Below, piece after piece: positions 5,996-12,462 of a DNA stretch of 12,870 nt. The stretch is from Candidatus Saccharimonadia bacterium. GTDB lineage: Bacteria > Patescibacteriota > Saccharimonadia > Saccharimonadales > SZUA-47. Numbering within the stretch: the first letter of the stretch is position 1; every line of letters starts with the position of its first letter. The stretch covers positions 1-12,870 of the forward strand of contig CALLJT010000091.1 of the NCBI GenBank assembly GCA_938050265.1, given 5' to 3'. The notes under the pieces were generated by a model. The model was not told where the DNA came from and searched no databases. It worked only from the letters and a program-made list of their open reading frames with translations. Both the position numbers and the translations under genes were made by a program.

Positions 5996-7048
5996 ATGCC
6001 AGAGCAGAACACAGAACAGAATGCAGCGCAGGATGGTGGTCAGAAAATTGATGTGGTTATCAGCGGCCAGGCTCGTACGGATAGCCCTGCAGACGACCAG
6101 CCTGCTAGCGCGCCTGTCGTAGCGGACACGACTGACAGCCCAGATCAGCAGCCTGATACGCCGGAGACCCCGGCTGTCACCGTTCAGGAAACTGAACAGC
6201 TACCAGAAGAAATCAAAGACATAGACCAAACGGTAGCAGCCGCATTGAGTGATGTAGAAAGCCCTGCCGATAAGCCGCACCATAGCGATGCGCTTGAAGG
6301 TGGTTCAAGTGAAGTCGTGCAGGCTGATGAAGGCACTGCAACGGTACACGATGCCGAATCAGCCGAGCCAACTACTGAGGCAGCAGACACAGATACGAGC
6401 GTGGATGTTGCCGTAGAACCCCCGAAAGTCGCCACCGATACAGCGCCTGCAGTTGAAGCAGCAGCTCCAGCAGTTGCGCTGTCTCCGCCCGAGCCGACAG
6501 CACCTCCGGAGCCTACGCCAGTCGCCGCAGCACCACTGGCACAACCACCGACCGACACACCAGACGGAGGTGATGTAGGTAGCCATACTGAGCTTGCGAC
6601 ACCACCTGAGGCTGATGAGCCCGACACTGCTGCCACAGCTGCTGCGGTGCCGATTGTGGCCGGCGTGTCAGCGTCACAAGCAGCTAAAAAACACGGTCAC
6701 CCACACCGTAATAATAAGAAATTTGCAGCGGTAGTCACGGTGCTTCTAGGTGCGCTACTTGCCGCTTTTGCTGTGTATATCTACGCCACGACGTCGAGTA
6801 ACACGCAGGAGGACCAGAACAACCAGGGCGCTGCTGCCGAGCAACCCACTACAGACCAGCAGTCTCAGCCTGCGTCCGATGCAACAGGTACGACTGGACA
6901 AGAACAGAGTGACCAGTCGGGCGATACACCAGCGACATTAGAAAGCGTCCAGGAAGACGTTGACGCCATAGACGCTGCTCTTGATGGCCTGGATGATACC
7001 ACTGATCTGACGGATCAGGACATCTCTGACCAGAACCTTGGGTTATAG
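5996..7048 (+). CDS. Single-pass membrane protein with long disordered N-terminal region
   Basis: The protein has 350 aa. Residues 1-~235 are low-complexity, very acidic and rich in Ala, Pro, Asp, Thr and Gln (for example PPEPTAPPEPTP), with no recognisable domain. A basic stretch (KKHGHPHRNNKK) precedes one membrane helix (about 243-264, FAAVVTVLLGALLAAFAVYIYA). The positive-inside rule then puts the long disordered part in the cytosol and about 85 residues outside. The outside tail is Gln/Ser/Asp-rich and ends in an acidic, helix-like segment (VQEDVDAIDAALDGLDD). ATG 5996 is chosen over GTG 5990 because of the Shine-Dalgarno at 5983-5988. The function is unknown. The same N-in layout (disordered cytosolic part, one helix) occurs in the 3297 protein, so both may belong to one surface assembly; that is inference. 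Confidence 0.8.
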   Translation: MPEQNTEQNAAQDGGQKIDVVISGQARTDSPADDQPASAPVVADTTDSPDQQPDTPETPAVTVQETEQLPEEIKDIDQTVAAALSDVESPADKPHHSDALEGGSSEVVQADEGTATVHDAESAEPTTEAADTDTSVDVAVEPPKVATDTAPAVEAAAPAVALSPPEPTAPPEPTPVAAAPLAQPPTDTPDGGDVGSHTELATPPEADEPDTAATAAAVPIVAGVSASQAAKKHGHPHRNNKKFAAVVTVLLGALLAAFAVYIYATTSSNTQEDQNNQGAAAEQPTTDQQSQPASDATGTTGQEQSDQSGDTPATLESVQEDVDAIDAALDGLDDTTDLTDQDISDQNLGL

Positions 7049-7085
7049 CAGCCTTTAAGGGCAGCACAGTAATTTTATTTTTTCT
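7049..7085 (+). terminator. Weak hairpin plus T-rich run between convergent genes
   Basis: GCC (7051-7053) and GGC (7060-7062) can form a small stem, followed after about 10 nt by TAATTTTATTTTTTC. The T run doubles as the Lys-rich 3' end of the convergent channel gene. The stem is too short for a confident call. Confidence 0.25.
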
Positions 7086-7935
7086 TTTTGGCTGAGGGTT
7101 TCGGGGCAGTATGCATGACTCGCTGCGGGAACGGTATTTCGATACCGTTTTCGTCGAAGGCTTTTTTGAGCCTGCGTCGCAACTCGCCCGTGACCATCCA
7201 CTGCTTGATCGGCTCGGTTTTCCCAACTATTTTCACCAGTATCGCCGAGTCACCAAACTCCTGAATACGTCTAAACTGGGGAGCATCCTGAATATGCGGC
7301 CCCCATTCCTCGTCTTCTGCCATGTCTGTACCTACTTGATTAACAATTTTCTCAAGTGTGTCGATGTCTGTATCGTATGCAACACCGATGTCGAGGTTCA
7401 CACGGGCGAAGTCCATGGTTTTGTTGGTAGCGATTTCTATGATGCCATTGGGTACGTGGTGCAGCATGCCGTCCAGGTCGCGCAGCGCCGTGGTACGTAG
7501 CGTGAACTGTTCAACAACGCCGGATACAGTTTTGTTAATCTCGACTATGTCACCGACACGGTACTGATTTTCGAGAAGCACAAACATGCCGGCGATGACA
7601 TCTTTTACCAGTGACTGTGCGCCAAACCCTACCGCAAGCCCCACGACACCTGCACCAGCGATAAGTGGTGCTATATCGATACCAATTTCTGACAGGACGA
7701 GCATGCTCGCGATCACCCATACCGCCACCGTCGATATAGAATGTATGATGCTTATTGTAGTGTCTTCACGGAGCTCTTCGTCGCGCGCGGACTTGAAGCT
7801 TCCGGTGTGGAGCGCACGCTTGATGAGTTTTGTTGTTAGGGTATGCAGAAACCGGCGCACAACAACAGCGACGCCACATATGACAAGCACAGTGACCACG
7901 TGGTTTTTAGCAAATTCGGTGATTGTGTCAACCAT
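7075..7935 (-). CDS. mscS: MscS-type small-conductance mechanosensitive channel
   Basis: This is an inner-membrane channel that opens under membrane tension to release solutes on osmotic downshock. It has 286 aa and three membrane helices: ~11-30, ~62-83 and the pore-lining ~88-120, which carries the Gly/Ala-rich packing pattern IAGAGVVGLAVGFGAQSLVK. The MscS beta domain follows (VLLENQYRVGDIVEI, then TALRDLDGMLHHVPNG), then the alpha/beta domain ending in the typical IEIPFPQRV. A Lys-rich tail (KKKK) closes the protein. The length matches the compact MscS/YkuT class. It is transcribed divergently from the MazG-like gene. The start ATG lies 7 nt after an extended -10 with no Shine-Dalgarno, so the message is predicted to be leaderless. 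Confidence 0.93.
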   Translation of the reverse strand: MVDTITEFAKNHVVTVLVICGVAVVVRRFLHTLTTKLIKRALHTGSFKSARDEELREDTTISIIHSISTVAVWVIASMLVLSEIGIDIAPLIAGAGVVGLAVGFGAQSLVKDVIAGMFVLLENQYRVGDIVEINKTVSGVVEQFTLRTTALRDLDGMLHHVPNGIIEIATNKTMDFARVNLDIGVAYDTDIDTLEKIVNQVGTDMAEDEEWGPHIQDAPQFRRIQEFGDSAILVKIVGKTEPIKQWMVTGELRRRLKKAFDENGIEIPFPQRVMHTAPKPSAKKKK

Positions 7936-7942
7936 TACCGTA

Positions 7943-7951
7943 ATTATAGCA
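7943..7951 (-). promoter_or_regulatory. Extended -10 promoter of the MscS gene (TGCTATAAT)
   Basis: On the minus strand, TG-C-TATAAT is a perfect extended -10. It sits 7 nt before the ATG at 7935, and no -35 is seen. It lies back to back with the + strand promoter at 7962-7967. Confidence 0.65.
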
Positions 7952-7961
7952 GTGAATACGC

Positions 7962-7984
7962 TATACTTCTAAGCAAATGGAGGA
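7962..7984 (+). promoter_or_regulatory. -10 box TATACT and Shine-Dalgarno GGAGGA for the MazG-like gene
   Basis: TATACT (7962-7967) is followed by GGAGGA (7979-7984), 8 nt before ATG 7993. The Shine-Dalgarno fixes the start at 7993 rather than at an upstream in-frame codon that lies inside the divergent gene. No -35 is clear. Confidence 0.55.
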
Positions 7985-7992
7985 ATCGATAT

Positions 7993-8325
7993 ATGACTTT
8001 CGATGAGTATCAGAAGCGTGCAATGACGACAGCGATCACTAACAAAGATCCGCTTATGGATAAAACCATATGGGCTATGGGTATAGCAGGCGAAGCAGGT
8101 GAGGTTTTAGAGAAGTGGAAGAAGATCGTTGCGTACAAGGATGGGCATGTTTCAGAAGAGGATCGTGAGGGACTCAAAAAAGAACTCGGGGATGTTGTTT
8201 GGTATGTGGCTGTTATGGCAGACAGGCTTGGTCTTTCATTTGATGAGGTTATGCAGCTCAATCTGGACAAGCTTGCCAGTCGGGCACGACGAGGCACGAT
8301 CGCCTCAGAAGGTGATGATAGGTAG
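7993..8325 (+). CDS. MazG-like nucleotide pyrophosphohydrolase
   Basis: This is a 110-aa all-alpha NTP pyrophosphohydrolase of the MazG-like superfamily. These enzymes hydrolyse (d)NTPs to the monophosphate and pyrophosphate with Mg2+, typically to clear non-canonical nucleotides. The metal-binding pattern ExxE-(12-28)-ExxD is present as E34/E37 (GEAGEVLE) and E64/D67 (KKELGDVVW). The single-domain length fits the MazG-like rather than the two-domain MazG type. It begins with a strong Shine-Dalgarno and is followed after 8 nt by a Nudix hydrolase, which suggests a nucleotide-sanitation operon; that link is inference. The substrate cannot be named from sequence. Confidence 0.88.
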   Translation: MTFDEYQKRAMTTAITNKDPLMDKTIWAMGIAGEAGEVLEKWKKIVAYKDGHVSEEDREGLKKELGDVVWYVAVMADRLGLSFDEVMQLNLDKLASRARRGTIASEGDDR

Positions 8326-8333
8326 ATCTGTAC

Positions 8334-8789
8334 ATGAAGTATGATACGCAGACACCGTATGTCGCATCGTATATTATCGTAAAGGATGAGAAGGGGCGTA
8401 TCGCTTTTGTGAGACGTCAGAATACAGCTTGGCTGAATGGCTATTACGGCTTGCCTGCAGGCAAAGTAGAGGTTCAGGAGAATTATGTAGCAGCTGCCAT
8501 ACGTGAGGCTAAAGAAGAGATCGGTATTAGTGTCAACAGAGAAAATCTGCATCATAAGTTGACGGTGCATAGGATGTCTGATCAAGACACAAATGATCGA
8601 ATGGAGTGGGTCGATATATTTTTTGAGGTGGAACTATATAGTGGGGAGGTTCATAACGCGGAGCCAACTATGAGTAGCGAGATCGCTTGGTTTGACCCAG
8701 CTGATTTACCTTCGAAAGTGACTCCTCCTGTTCCCGAAGCTCTGGAGGCAATTCGACAAGGAAAGACGTATATTGAACATGGTTGGTAG
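8334..8789 (+). CDS. Nudix hydrolase, MutT-like
   Basis: This is a 151-aa Nudix hydrolase, which cleaves nucleoside diphosphates linked to another moiety. The Nudix box is complete: G43-x5-E49-x7-R57-E58-x2-E61-E62-x-G64 within PAGKVEVQE and REAKEEIGI. The preceding strand (IAFVRRQNTAWLNGYYGLP) and the following VDIFFEVELYSGEV are typical of MutT-like members. The substrate is unknown; 8-oxo-dGTP or other nucleotides are possible. The gene follows the MazG-like gene closely (8 nt) and overlaps the start of the next gene by 11 nt, so all three are probably one transcript. Only a weak AGG precedes the start, which suggests coupled translation. Confidence 0.9.
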   Translation: MKYDTQTPYVASYIIVKDEKGRIAFVRRQNTAWLNGYYGLPAGKVEVQENYVAAAIREAKEEIGISVNRENLHHKLTVHRMSDQDTNDRMEWVDIFFEVELYSGEVHNAEPTMSSEIAWFDPADLPSKVTPPVPEALEAIRQGKTYIEHGW

Positions 8790-9042
8790 TGAATGGGAGG
8801 AGAGGGATTATTTCCCTGAAGGGTCGGATCAGAAGGCGCTCGTGAAGCGTTTTGTGTTTACGGATTTTGCTGAGGCGCTGGCGTTTACGAACAGCGTCGG
8901 TGAATTAGCAGAGGCAGCAAACCATCACCCCGACATTAACCTTGGCTGGGGCTACGCACAGGTGTGGCTAACAAGCCATGATGCGCATGCGATCACTGAC
9001 AAAGATCACAAGCTCGCAGAACGGATAGACGCATTGGCTTAG
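8779..9042 (+). CDS. Pterin-4a-carbinolamine dehydratase homologue
   Basis: This 87-aa protein matches the pterin-4a-carbinolamine dehydratase (PCD/DCoH, PhhB) family. It has the core RFVFTDFAEALAF, the signature E-x3-HHP (E45, H49, H50, P51) followed by an aromatic residue and QVWLTSH (H67), then the ITDKDHKLAERID tail. The family dehydrates 4a-hydroxytetrahydrobiopterin after aromatic amino-acid hydroxylation. It is also widespread in organisms lacking such hydroxylases, where a molybdopterin or folate-related role has been proposed. No hydroxylase is in this window, so the substrate here is open. The ATG at 8779 overlaps the Nudix gene by 11 nt; an in-frame TTG at 8773 is an alternative. 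The stop codon overlaps the convergent gene's stop. Confidence 0.88.
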   Translation: MVGSEWEERDYFPEGSDQKALVKRFVFTDFAEALAFTNSVGELAEAANHHPDINLGWGYAQVWLTSHDAHAITDKDHKLAERIDALA

Positions 9043-9647
9043 GCGCGGCGCGGTAGTAGTGCTGTCTCGACGATTTTCTGGAGGTCTGGGACGACAGATT
9101 CCTCGAACCAGGGGTTTTTGCTGTGCCAGCGGAAGTTAAGCGGTGAACTATGCACGATCGGGAGATGTTCAGGCAGGTATTCTTCGTAGCAGTGGACGGT
9201 TTCGGTAAGGTTGCGTTTCATGCGTTTTCCTAGGTAGTGTTTCTGCGCGTATTGACCGATGAGTATCGTGAGCTGTACGTTTGGCATGTGCGCAAATAAC
9301 TTGGGGTGCCAGAGTGGGGCGAATTCTTTGCGAGGCGGCAGGTCGCTCGACGTGCCTTTGCCCGGGTAGTAAAAGTCCATTGGGATAAGGGCAATTTGGT
9401 CCGGATCGTAGAACGTTTCATCCGACACATCGAGCCACTCCCGAAGTTTCTTGCCGCTGGCGTCGTCCCATGGGATGTGACTGGCCTGAGTAGCTCTGCC
9501 TGGTGCTTGGCCAATGATAACGATCCTAGAGCGCTCGGAGGCAGTGTATATGGGTCGGTAGCCAAGTTCTTTTGCCCATTTATTGCTGGGATGATTCGCG
9601 ATTTCCTGCCGTATAGCAGCGAATGTGTTGTTTTCTTTGTCTCTCAA
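9039..9647 (-). CDS. Uracil-DNA glycosylase superfamily protein
   Basis: This 202-aa protein is of the UDG-like superfamily, a relative of the family 4/5 enzymes that remove uracil or other damaged bases from DNA. The motif-1 region reads VIIGQAPGRATQASHIPW (residues 43-60) and is followed by DDASGKKLREWL. LIGQYAQKHYL lies at 129-139 and the motif-2 equivalent HSSPLN at 166-171, where HPSPRN is common. The AlaProGly motif 1 and the altered motif 2 mean the base specificity cannot be read from sequence, and it may not be a true uracil glycosylase. The start is TTG (9647), directly after the murC stop with no gap, so it is co-transcribed and probably translationally coupled. Its TAA overlaps the stop of the convergent dehydratase by 4 nt. 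Confidence 0.85.
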   Translation of the reverse strand: MRDKENNTFAAIRQEIANHPSNKWAKELGYRPIYTASERSRIVIIGQAPGRATQASHIPWDDASGKKLREWLDVSDETFYDPDQIALIPMDFYYPGKGTSSDLPPRKEFAPLWHPKLFAHMPNVQLTILIGQYAQKHYLGKRMKRNLTETVHCYEEYLPEHLPIVHSSPLNFRWHSKNPWFEESVVPDLQKIVETALLPRRA

Positions 9648-10925
9648 CTAGTGATCTTCTTTATCGTGTTCGAAAGTTCTTCGTAGCCATTCGTCGAGGC
9701 TGCCACCACCACCGGCAGACAGGCAGAGCACGAGGTGTCCGGCAGTACTGATCTCACGTATGGTGCTGGCGAGTGCGTTATTGAGTTGAGCTGGGTGGCG
9801 CTCTTCAGGGACTGTGGTGATCTGGCAGAGGTCTTCGGGCGTCAATAGAGCTAAGCTTTCGTCTTCTCTCGCGAGGTAGCTAGGTACGACGTAGAGACGC
9901 GAGACACCCGTAAACAGTTCACCGAGTTCGTCTTTGATAAAATGCTGACGAGTGTTATGTAGGCCTTCGTAGACGACGACAATGTTGCCTGATACTTCAG
10001 AAGCAATACCGATTGCACCGCGGATTTTCTCTGGTGTGTGGGCGTAGTCGGTGTAGATGTTGCTTGTAATCCGTTCGAACCGCCTGGATACGCCAGGGAA
10101 CGCGTTCAGTATGTCGTAGTTTTGCTCAGGATCGTGGCCCGCGACAGCATGTGAGACTAAGAACGCGTTACGGCGATTGACTTCGCCGATAAGCGATAGC
10201 TGGGACAGGTCAGTGTCGTCAGCTATGGCCGATACATGGTCAGATGCAGCGGCACCGATACGCTCAGCATCGGACTGCCACATGATCGTGTGTTCGGACT
10301 GATCAATAAACTGCTGAAACGCAGCATAGTATTCCGGACGAGTCGGGTATATGTCGGGGTGGTCCCAGTCGATGCCTGCGATGATTGATATGGCTGGTTC
10401 AAACGACAAGAAATTTCGATCGTATTCGTCGGCTTCGTAGACAAAATATTCAGCCTGGGCGTCGAATTCGCCCATCGCTCCGAACGGTAGTTTCGCTCCT
10501 ACTGAGTAGCTAATAGGAATGCCGAGTTGCTTGAACAGCCAGATGCAGTGCGCGGTCGTAGTTGTTTTGCCGTGCGTACCGGCGATAGCGATCATGCGCT
10601 GTCCGGTGTCTTGCAGTAGTTTGTTGATGAACTCGTCTCGTTTGGAGTGCTTGATGTCGTGCTGCCCCGCAAACTGTATTTCAGGGTGGTCCGTGGGCAC
10701 AGCAGATGAATAGACAAACCAGTCGATAGGAGTTTTTTCGTGTACGGATGCGATGTTTTCCGTTGTCTGGCCAATAGTAATGTTGGTGATACCGGATGCG
10801 CGCAAATTGGCTATGTAGTCTGACGTTTTTTGGTCGGAGCCAGAAACGCTATAACCTGCTTGATGCGCAATAAGTGCGAGTGACCCTATGCCACTCCCGC
10901 CTATACCGCTGAAATATACATGCAT
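9648..10925 (-). CDS. murC: UDP-N-acetylmuramate--L-alanine ligase (MurC-like Mur ligase)
   Basis: This cytosolic Mur ligase adds the first amino acid of the peptidoglycan stem to UDP-MurNAc using ATP. It has 425 aa in three domains. The N-terminal Rossmann domain carries GIGGSGIGSLA and SVSGSD. The central ATP-grasping domain carries the P-loop GTHGKTTTT (116-124), EADEYDRNF and the carbamylation/metal region IDWDHPDIYPT. The C-terminal domain begins FPGVSRRFE (276-284). MurC-specific features are the N-terminal glycine pattern and GVSRRFE. Two deviations stand out: TDYAHTP (292-298), where MurC usually has DDYGHHP (the DYAHTP form is typical of MurE), and GEVNRRNA (247-254) in place of GxHNxxNA. 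MurC is therefore the best call, with Mpl or a divergent Mur ligase as alternatives. The ATG lies 6 nt from a -10 box. The UDG-like gene follows directly. Confidence 0.85.
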   Translation of the reverse strand: MHVYFSGIGGSGIGSLALIAHQAGYSVSGSDQKTSDYIANLRASGITNITIGQTTENIASVHEKTPIDWFVYSSAVPTDHPEIQFAGQHDIKHSKRDEFINKLLQDTGQRMIAIAGTHGKTTTTAHCIWLFKQLGIPISYSVGAKLPFGAMGEFDAQAEYFVYEADEYDRNFLSFEPAISIIAGIDWDHPDIYPTRPEYYAAFQQFIDQSEHTIMWQSDAERIGAAASDHVSAIADDTDLSQLSLIGEVNRRNAFLVSHAVAGHDPEQNYDILNAFPGVSRRFERITSNIYTDYAHTPEKIRGAIGIASEVSGNIVVVYEGLHNTRQHFIKDELGELFTGVSRLYVVPSYLAREDESLALLTPEDLCQITTVPEERHPAQLNNALASTIREISTAGHLVLCLSAGGGGSLDEWLRRTFEHDKEDH

Positions 10926-10931
10926 AGAGTA

Positions 10932-10939
10932 ATTTTACA
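10932..10939 (-). promoter_or_regulatory. -10 box of murC (TAAAAT), leaderless spacing
   Basis: On the minus strand, TAAAAT (10932-10937) lies only 6 nt before the ATG at 10925, which would put +1 on the A of ATG. TG lies directly before the box, without the one-base gap of a standard extended -10. No Shine-Dalgarno is present. Confidence 0.5.
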
Positions 10940-11006
10940 GGCTTGCCCTGCGAGTTACTAGTGCCCGTCACGCCTATCTCAACCGCGTATCACCCACACG
11001 CACGCA

Positions 11007-11130
11007 CCCGCTCAAGACTGGACTACAATTTTCCATGAAACTAAATATACAGAAACAGATGGATACCAACATATAGCAACGAACTATCCGGAGGTTTCAT
11101 GGAAAGTTCGTAGGCTCAGACAAGAGCGGG
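11007..11130. repeat. 124-bp long-stem inverted repeat (fold-back element or structured RNA)
   Basis: The outer arms are 11007-11041 and 11094-11130. They share a perfect 12-bp inner stem, TTTCCATGAAAC (11030-11041) / GTTTCATGGAAA (11094-11105), then AA and CTAC pairs with small bulges, a CTG, and a perfect outer CCCGCTC / GAGCGGG. A second hairpin, GGATA (11061-11065) / TATCC (11085-11089), sits in the 52-nt loop. There is no T tract directly after it and no clear flanking duplication. It could be a small RNA, a degenerate mobile element, or a protein-binding structure between the divergent murC and MFS genes. I cannot choose between these. Confidence 0.65.
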
Positions 11131-11133
11131 CAT

Positions 11134-11149
11134 AAGAAAGCAAGAAAGC
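11134..11149 (+). repeat. Tandem duplication of AAGAAAGC
   Basis: Two perfect adjacent copies of an 8-mer follow the long-stem element and are followed by TTTTCC. This may be slippage and no function is evident. Confidence 0.5.
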
Positions 11150-11195
11150 TTTTCCAGAATGTGTCTGTGAGTCAAGGCCAGTGCAGCGTGGGTCG

Positions 11196-11204
11196 TGGTA
11201 TAGT
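11196..11204 (+). promoter_or_regulatory. Extended -10 promoter of the MFS gene (TGGTATAGT)
   Basis: TG-G-TATAGT preceded by G repeats the GTGGTA pattern seen at three other + strand promoters. It ends 22 nt before ATG 11227, leaving a leader of about 16 nt in which AGGA (11211-11214) is the only weak Shine-Dalgarno. Confidence 0.55.
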
Positions 11205-11226
11205 GAATGCAGGATAAAAAACAAAC

Positions 11227-12462
11227 ATGATACAAAAACTCATCCATAAGCATGCCTTGTCTCGCCATCCGTGGAGGAAGGTGCAGATCAATGAACTGAC
11301 CGAGCTGTATACGAGCATGAGTGTGCGAAGTTTAGGGTTCGGACTTGTCGGGGTGTTCATACCGATATTCCTCTACGATAACGGTGTATCGCTTACGCAT
11401 ATCCTTGGGTTTTACGCATTCTTTTTCGGCCTGAGGTTACCCCTGTCGTTTCTAGCTGCCTATATCGTTGGGAGAGTGGGCCCTAAACACACGATCGCGA
11501 TTAGTACAGTCATAACCGCCACGTTTTTGTGCATGCTACTGTCGTTCCCTTCGGTACAGTGGCCGCTGGCGTTCATGGCGTTTACCTATACGCTGGCTAA
11601 CACGTTGTTTTTTACTGCGTACCATATCGATTTTTCTAAAATTCAGCATAGTACTCACGGCGGCAAAGAGCTCGGCTGGATGATTATTTTTGAGCAGATC
11701 GGTCGCGGTGTTGGTCCAGTCGTCGGAGGTATTCTCGCTGGAGTTGTCGCCCCACAGGCGACACTAGTTATTGCCATAGGTGTTCTCGCCGCTTCACTGG
11801 TGCCGCTGTTCATGACGAATGAGCCGGTTAAAGTTCATCAGAAAATTTCGTTTCGTGGGTTCAAGCAAACGCCGTTTGTACGTGACTTTGTCGCGATTGG
11901 CGCACTGAATGTGCAGGTGGTAATCATGGGGTTATTCTGGCCGCTACTCATAGCGATCGCGGTGTTTTCAGAGAATACGTACGAAAAGCTTGGGGTGCTG
12001 ACGGGCATTACAGTTGCTATATCAATATTCAGCACTAGGATGTACGGTAAATTTATTGATAGCAATAAAGGCGGGGCACTCATGAAGTGGGGCGTTGTCA
12101 TGAATGTGTTCATGACTAATGCAATGGCTATAACGACCGGTGTTGGCGGTGTTGTAGCCGCAAGCACATTGGGTCAGCCCGCGCTCCTTGCATACCGCAT
12201 GCCACTTTCTAAGGGTATGTATGACAACGCGAGCATCAACGACAAGCATCGTATCCTGTATATCGTCTGGATGGAGATATACGCAGGGCTTGCAAAATTT
12301 TTCTTTGTACTCGGAGCCTACGTAGCGTCGATCTATTTCGACCCTGTTTTAGTGATGCGATTTTCGATCGTACTTGGTGGCCTGACAGGACTATTGATGC
12401 TTGTTCAGAATTTCCCTGCACTCAAAGAAAAAGCGCCGAGCGATACACCTCAAAAACCATGA
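11227..12462 (+). CDS. Major facilitator superfamily transporter
   Basis: This is an integral membrane protein of 411 aa with about twelve hydrophobic helices in two halves (roughly residues 33-195 and 218-395), joined by a basic cytosolic loop (~197-217). The pattern VGRVGPKHTIAIS (81-93) corresponds to the conserved MFS loop 2-3 and GRGVGPVVGGILAG (159-172) to the helix-5 motif region. The N-terminus is a basic amphipathic stretch. The substrate cannot be predicted. The gene has its own extended -10 promoter. Its TGA overlaps the ATG of a 20-codon ORF in an ATGA, and that ORF in turn overlaps the next gene the same way, so the three are likely translated in sequence. Confidence 0.88.
   Translation: MIQKLIHKHALSRHPWRKVQINELTELYTSMSVRSLGFGLVGVFIPIFLYDNGVSLTHILGFYAFFFGLRLPLSFLAAYIVGRVGPKHTIAISTVITATFLCMLLSFPSVQWPLAFMAFTYTLANTLFFTAYHIDFSKIQHSTHGGKELGWMIIFEQIGRGVGPVVGGILAGVVAPQATLVIAIGVLAASLVPLFMTNEPVKVHQKISFRGFKQTPFVRDFVAIGALNVQVVIMGLFWPLLIAIAVFSENTYEKLGVLTGITVAISIFSTRMYGKFIDSNKGGALMKWGVVMNVFMTNAMAITTGVGGVVAASTLGQPALLAYRMPLSKGMYDNASINDKHRILYIVWMEIYAGLAKFFFVLGAYVASIYFDPVLVMRFSIVLGGLTGLLMLVQNFPALKEKAPSDTPQKP

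Noticed and set aside
6184..6636. Minus-strand Ser/Ala/Gly-rich frame of 150 residues inside the disordered protein gene
   Set aside because: Its low-complexity composition is the antisense reflection of the Ala/Pro/Thr/Asp-rich coding strand. It is a shadow frame.
8010..8585. Minus-strand 191-residue frame across the MazG-like and Nudix genes
   Set aside because: Both + strand genes have clear family motifs, and the antisense frame shows none.
8688..8702. TGACCCAG within the Nudix gene resembling the MITE end
   Set aside because: Only 7-8 bases match the end and the palindrome does not continue, so it is a chance match in coding sequence.
10065..10080. GTTCGAA resembling a tRNA T-loop
   Set aside because: It lies inside the murC coding sequence, and no cloverleaf can be formed around it.
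10962..11133. Open + strand frame through the long-stem element, ending in WKVRRLRQERA-like residues
   Set aside because: It has no start codon after the upstream stop and lies across a palindrome, so the openness is probably incidental.
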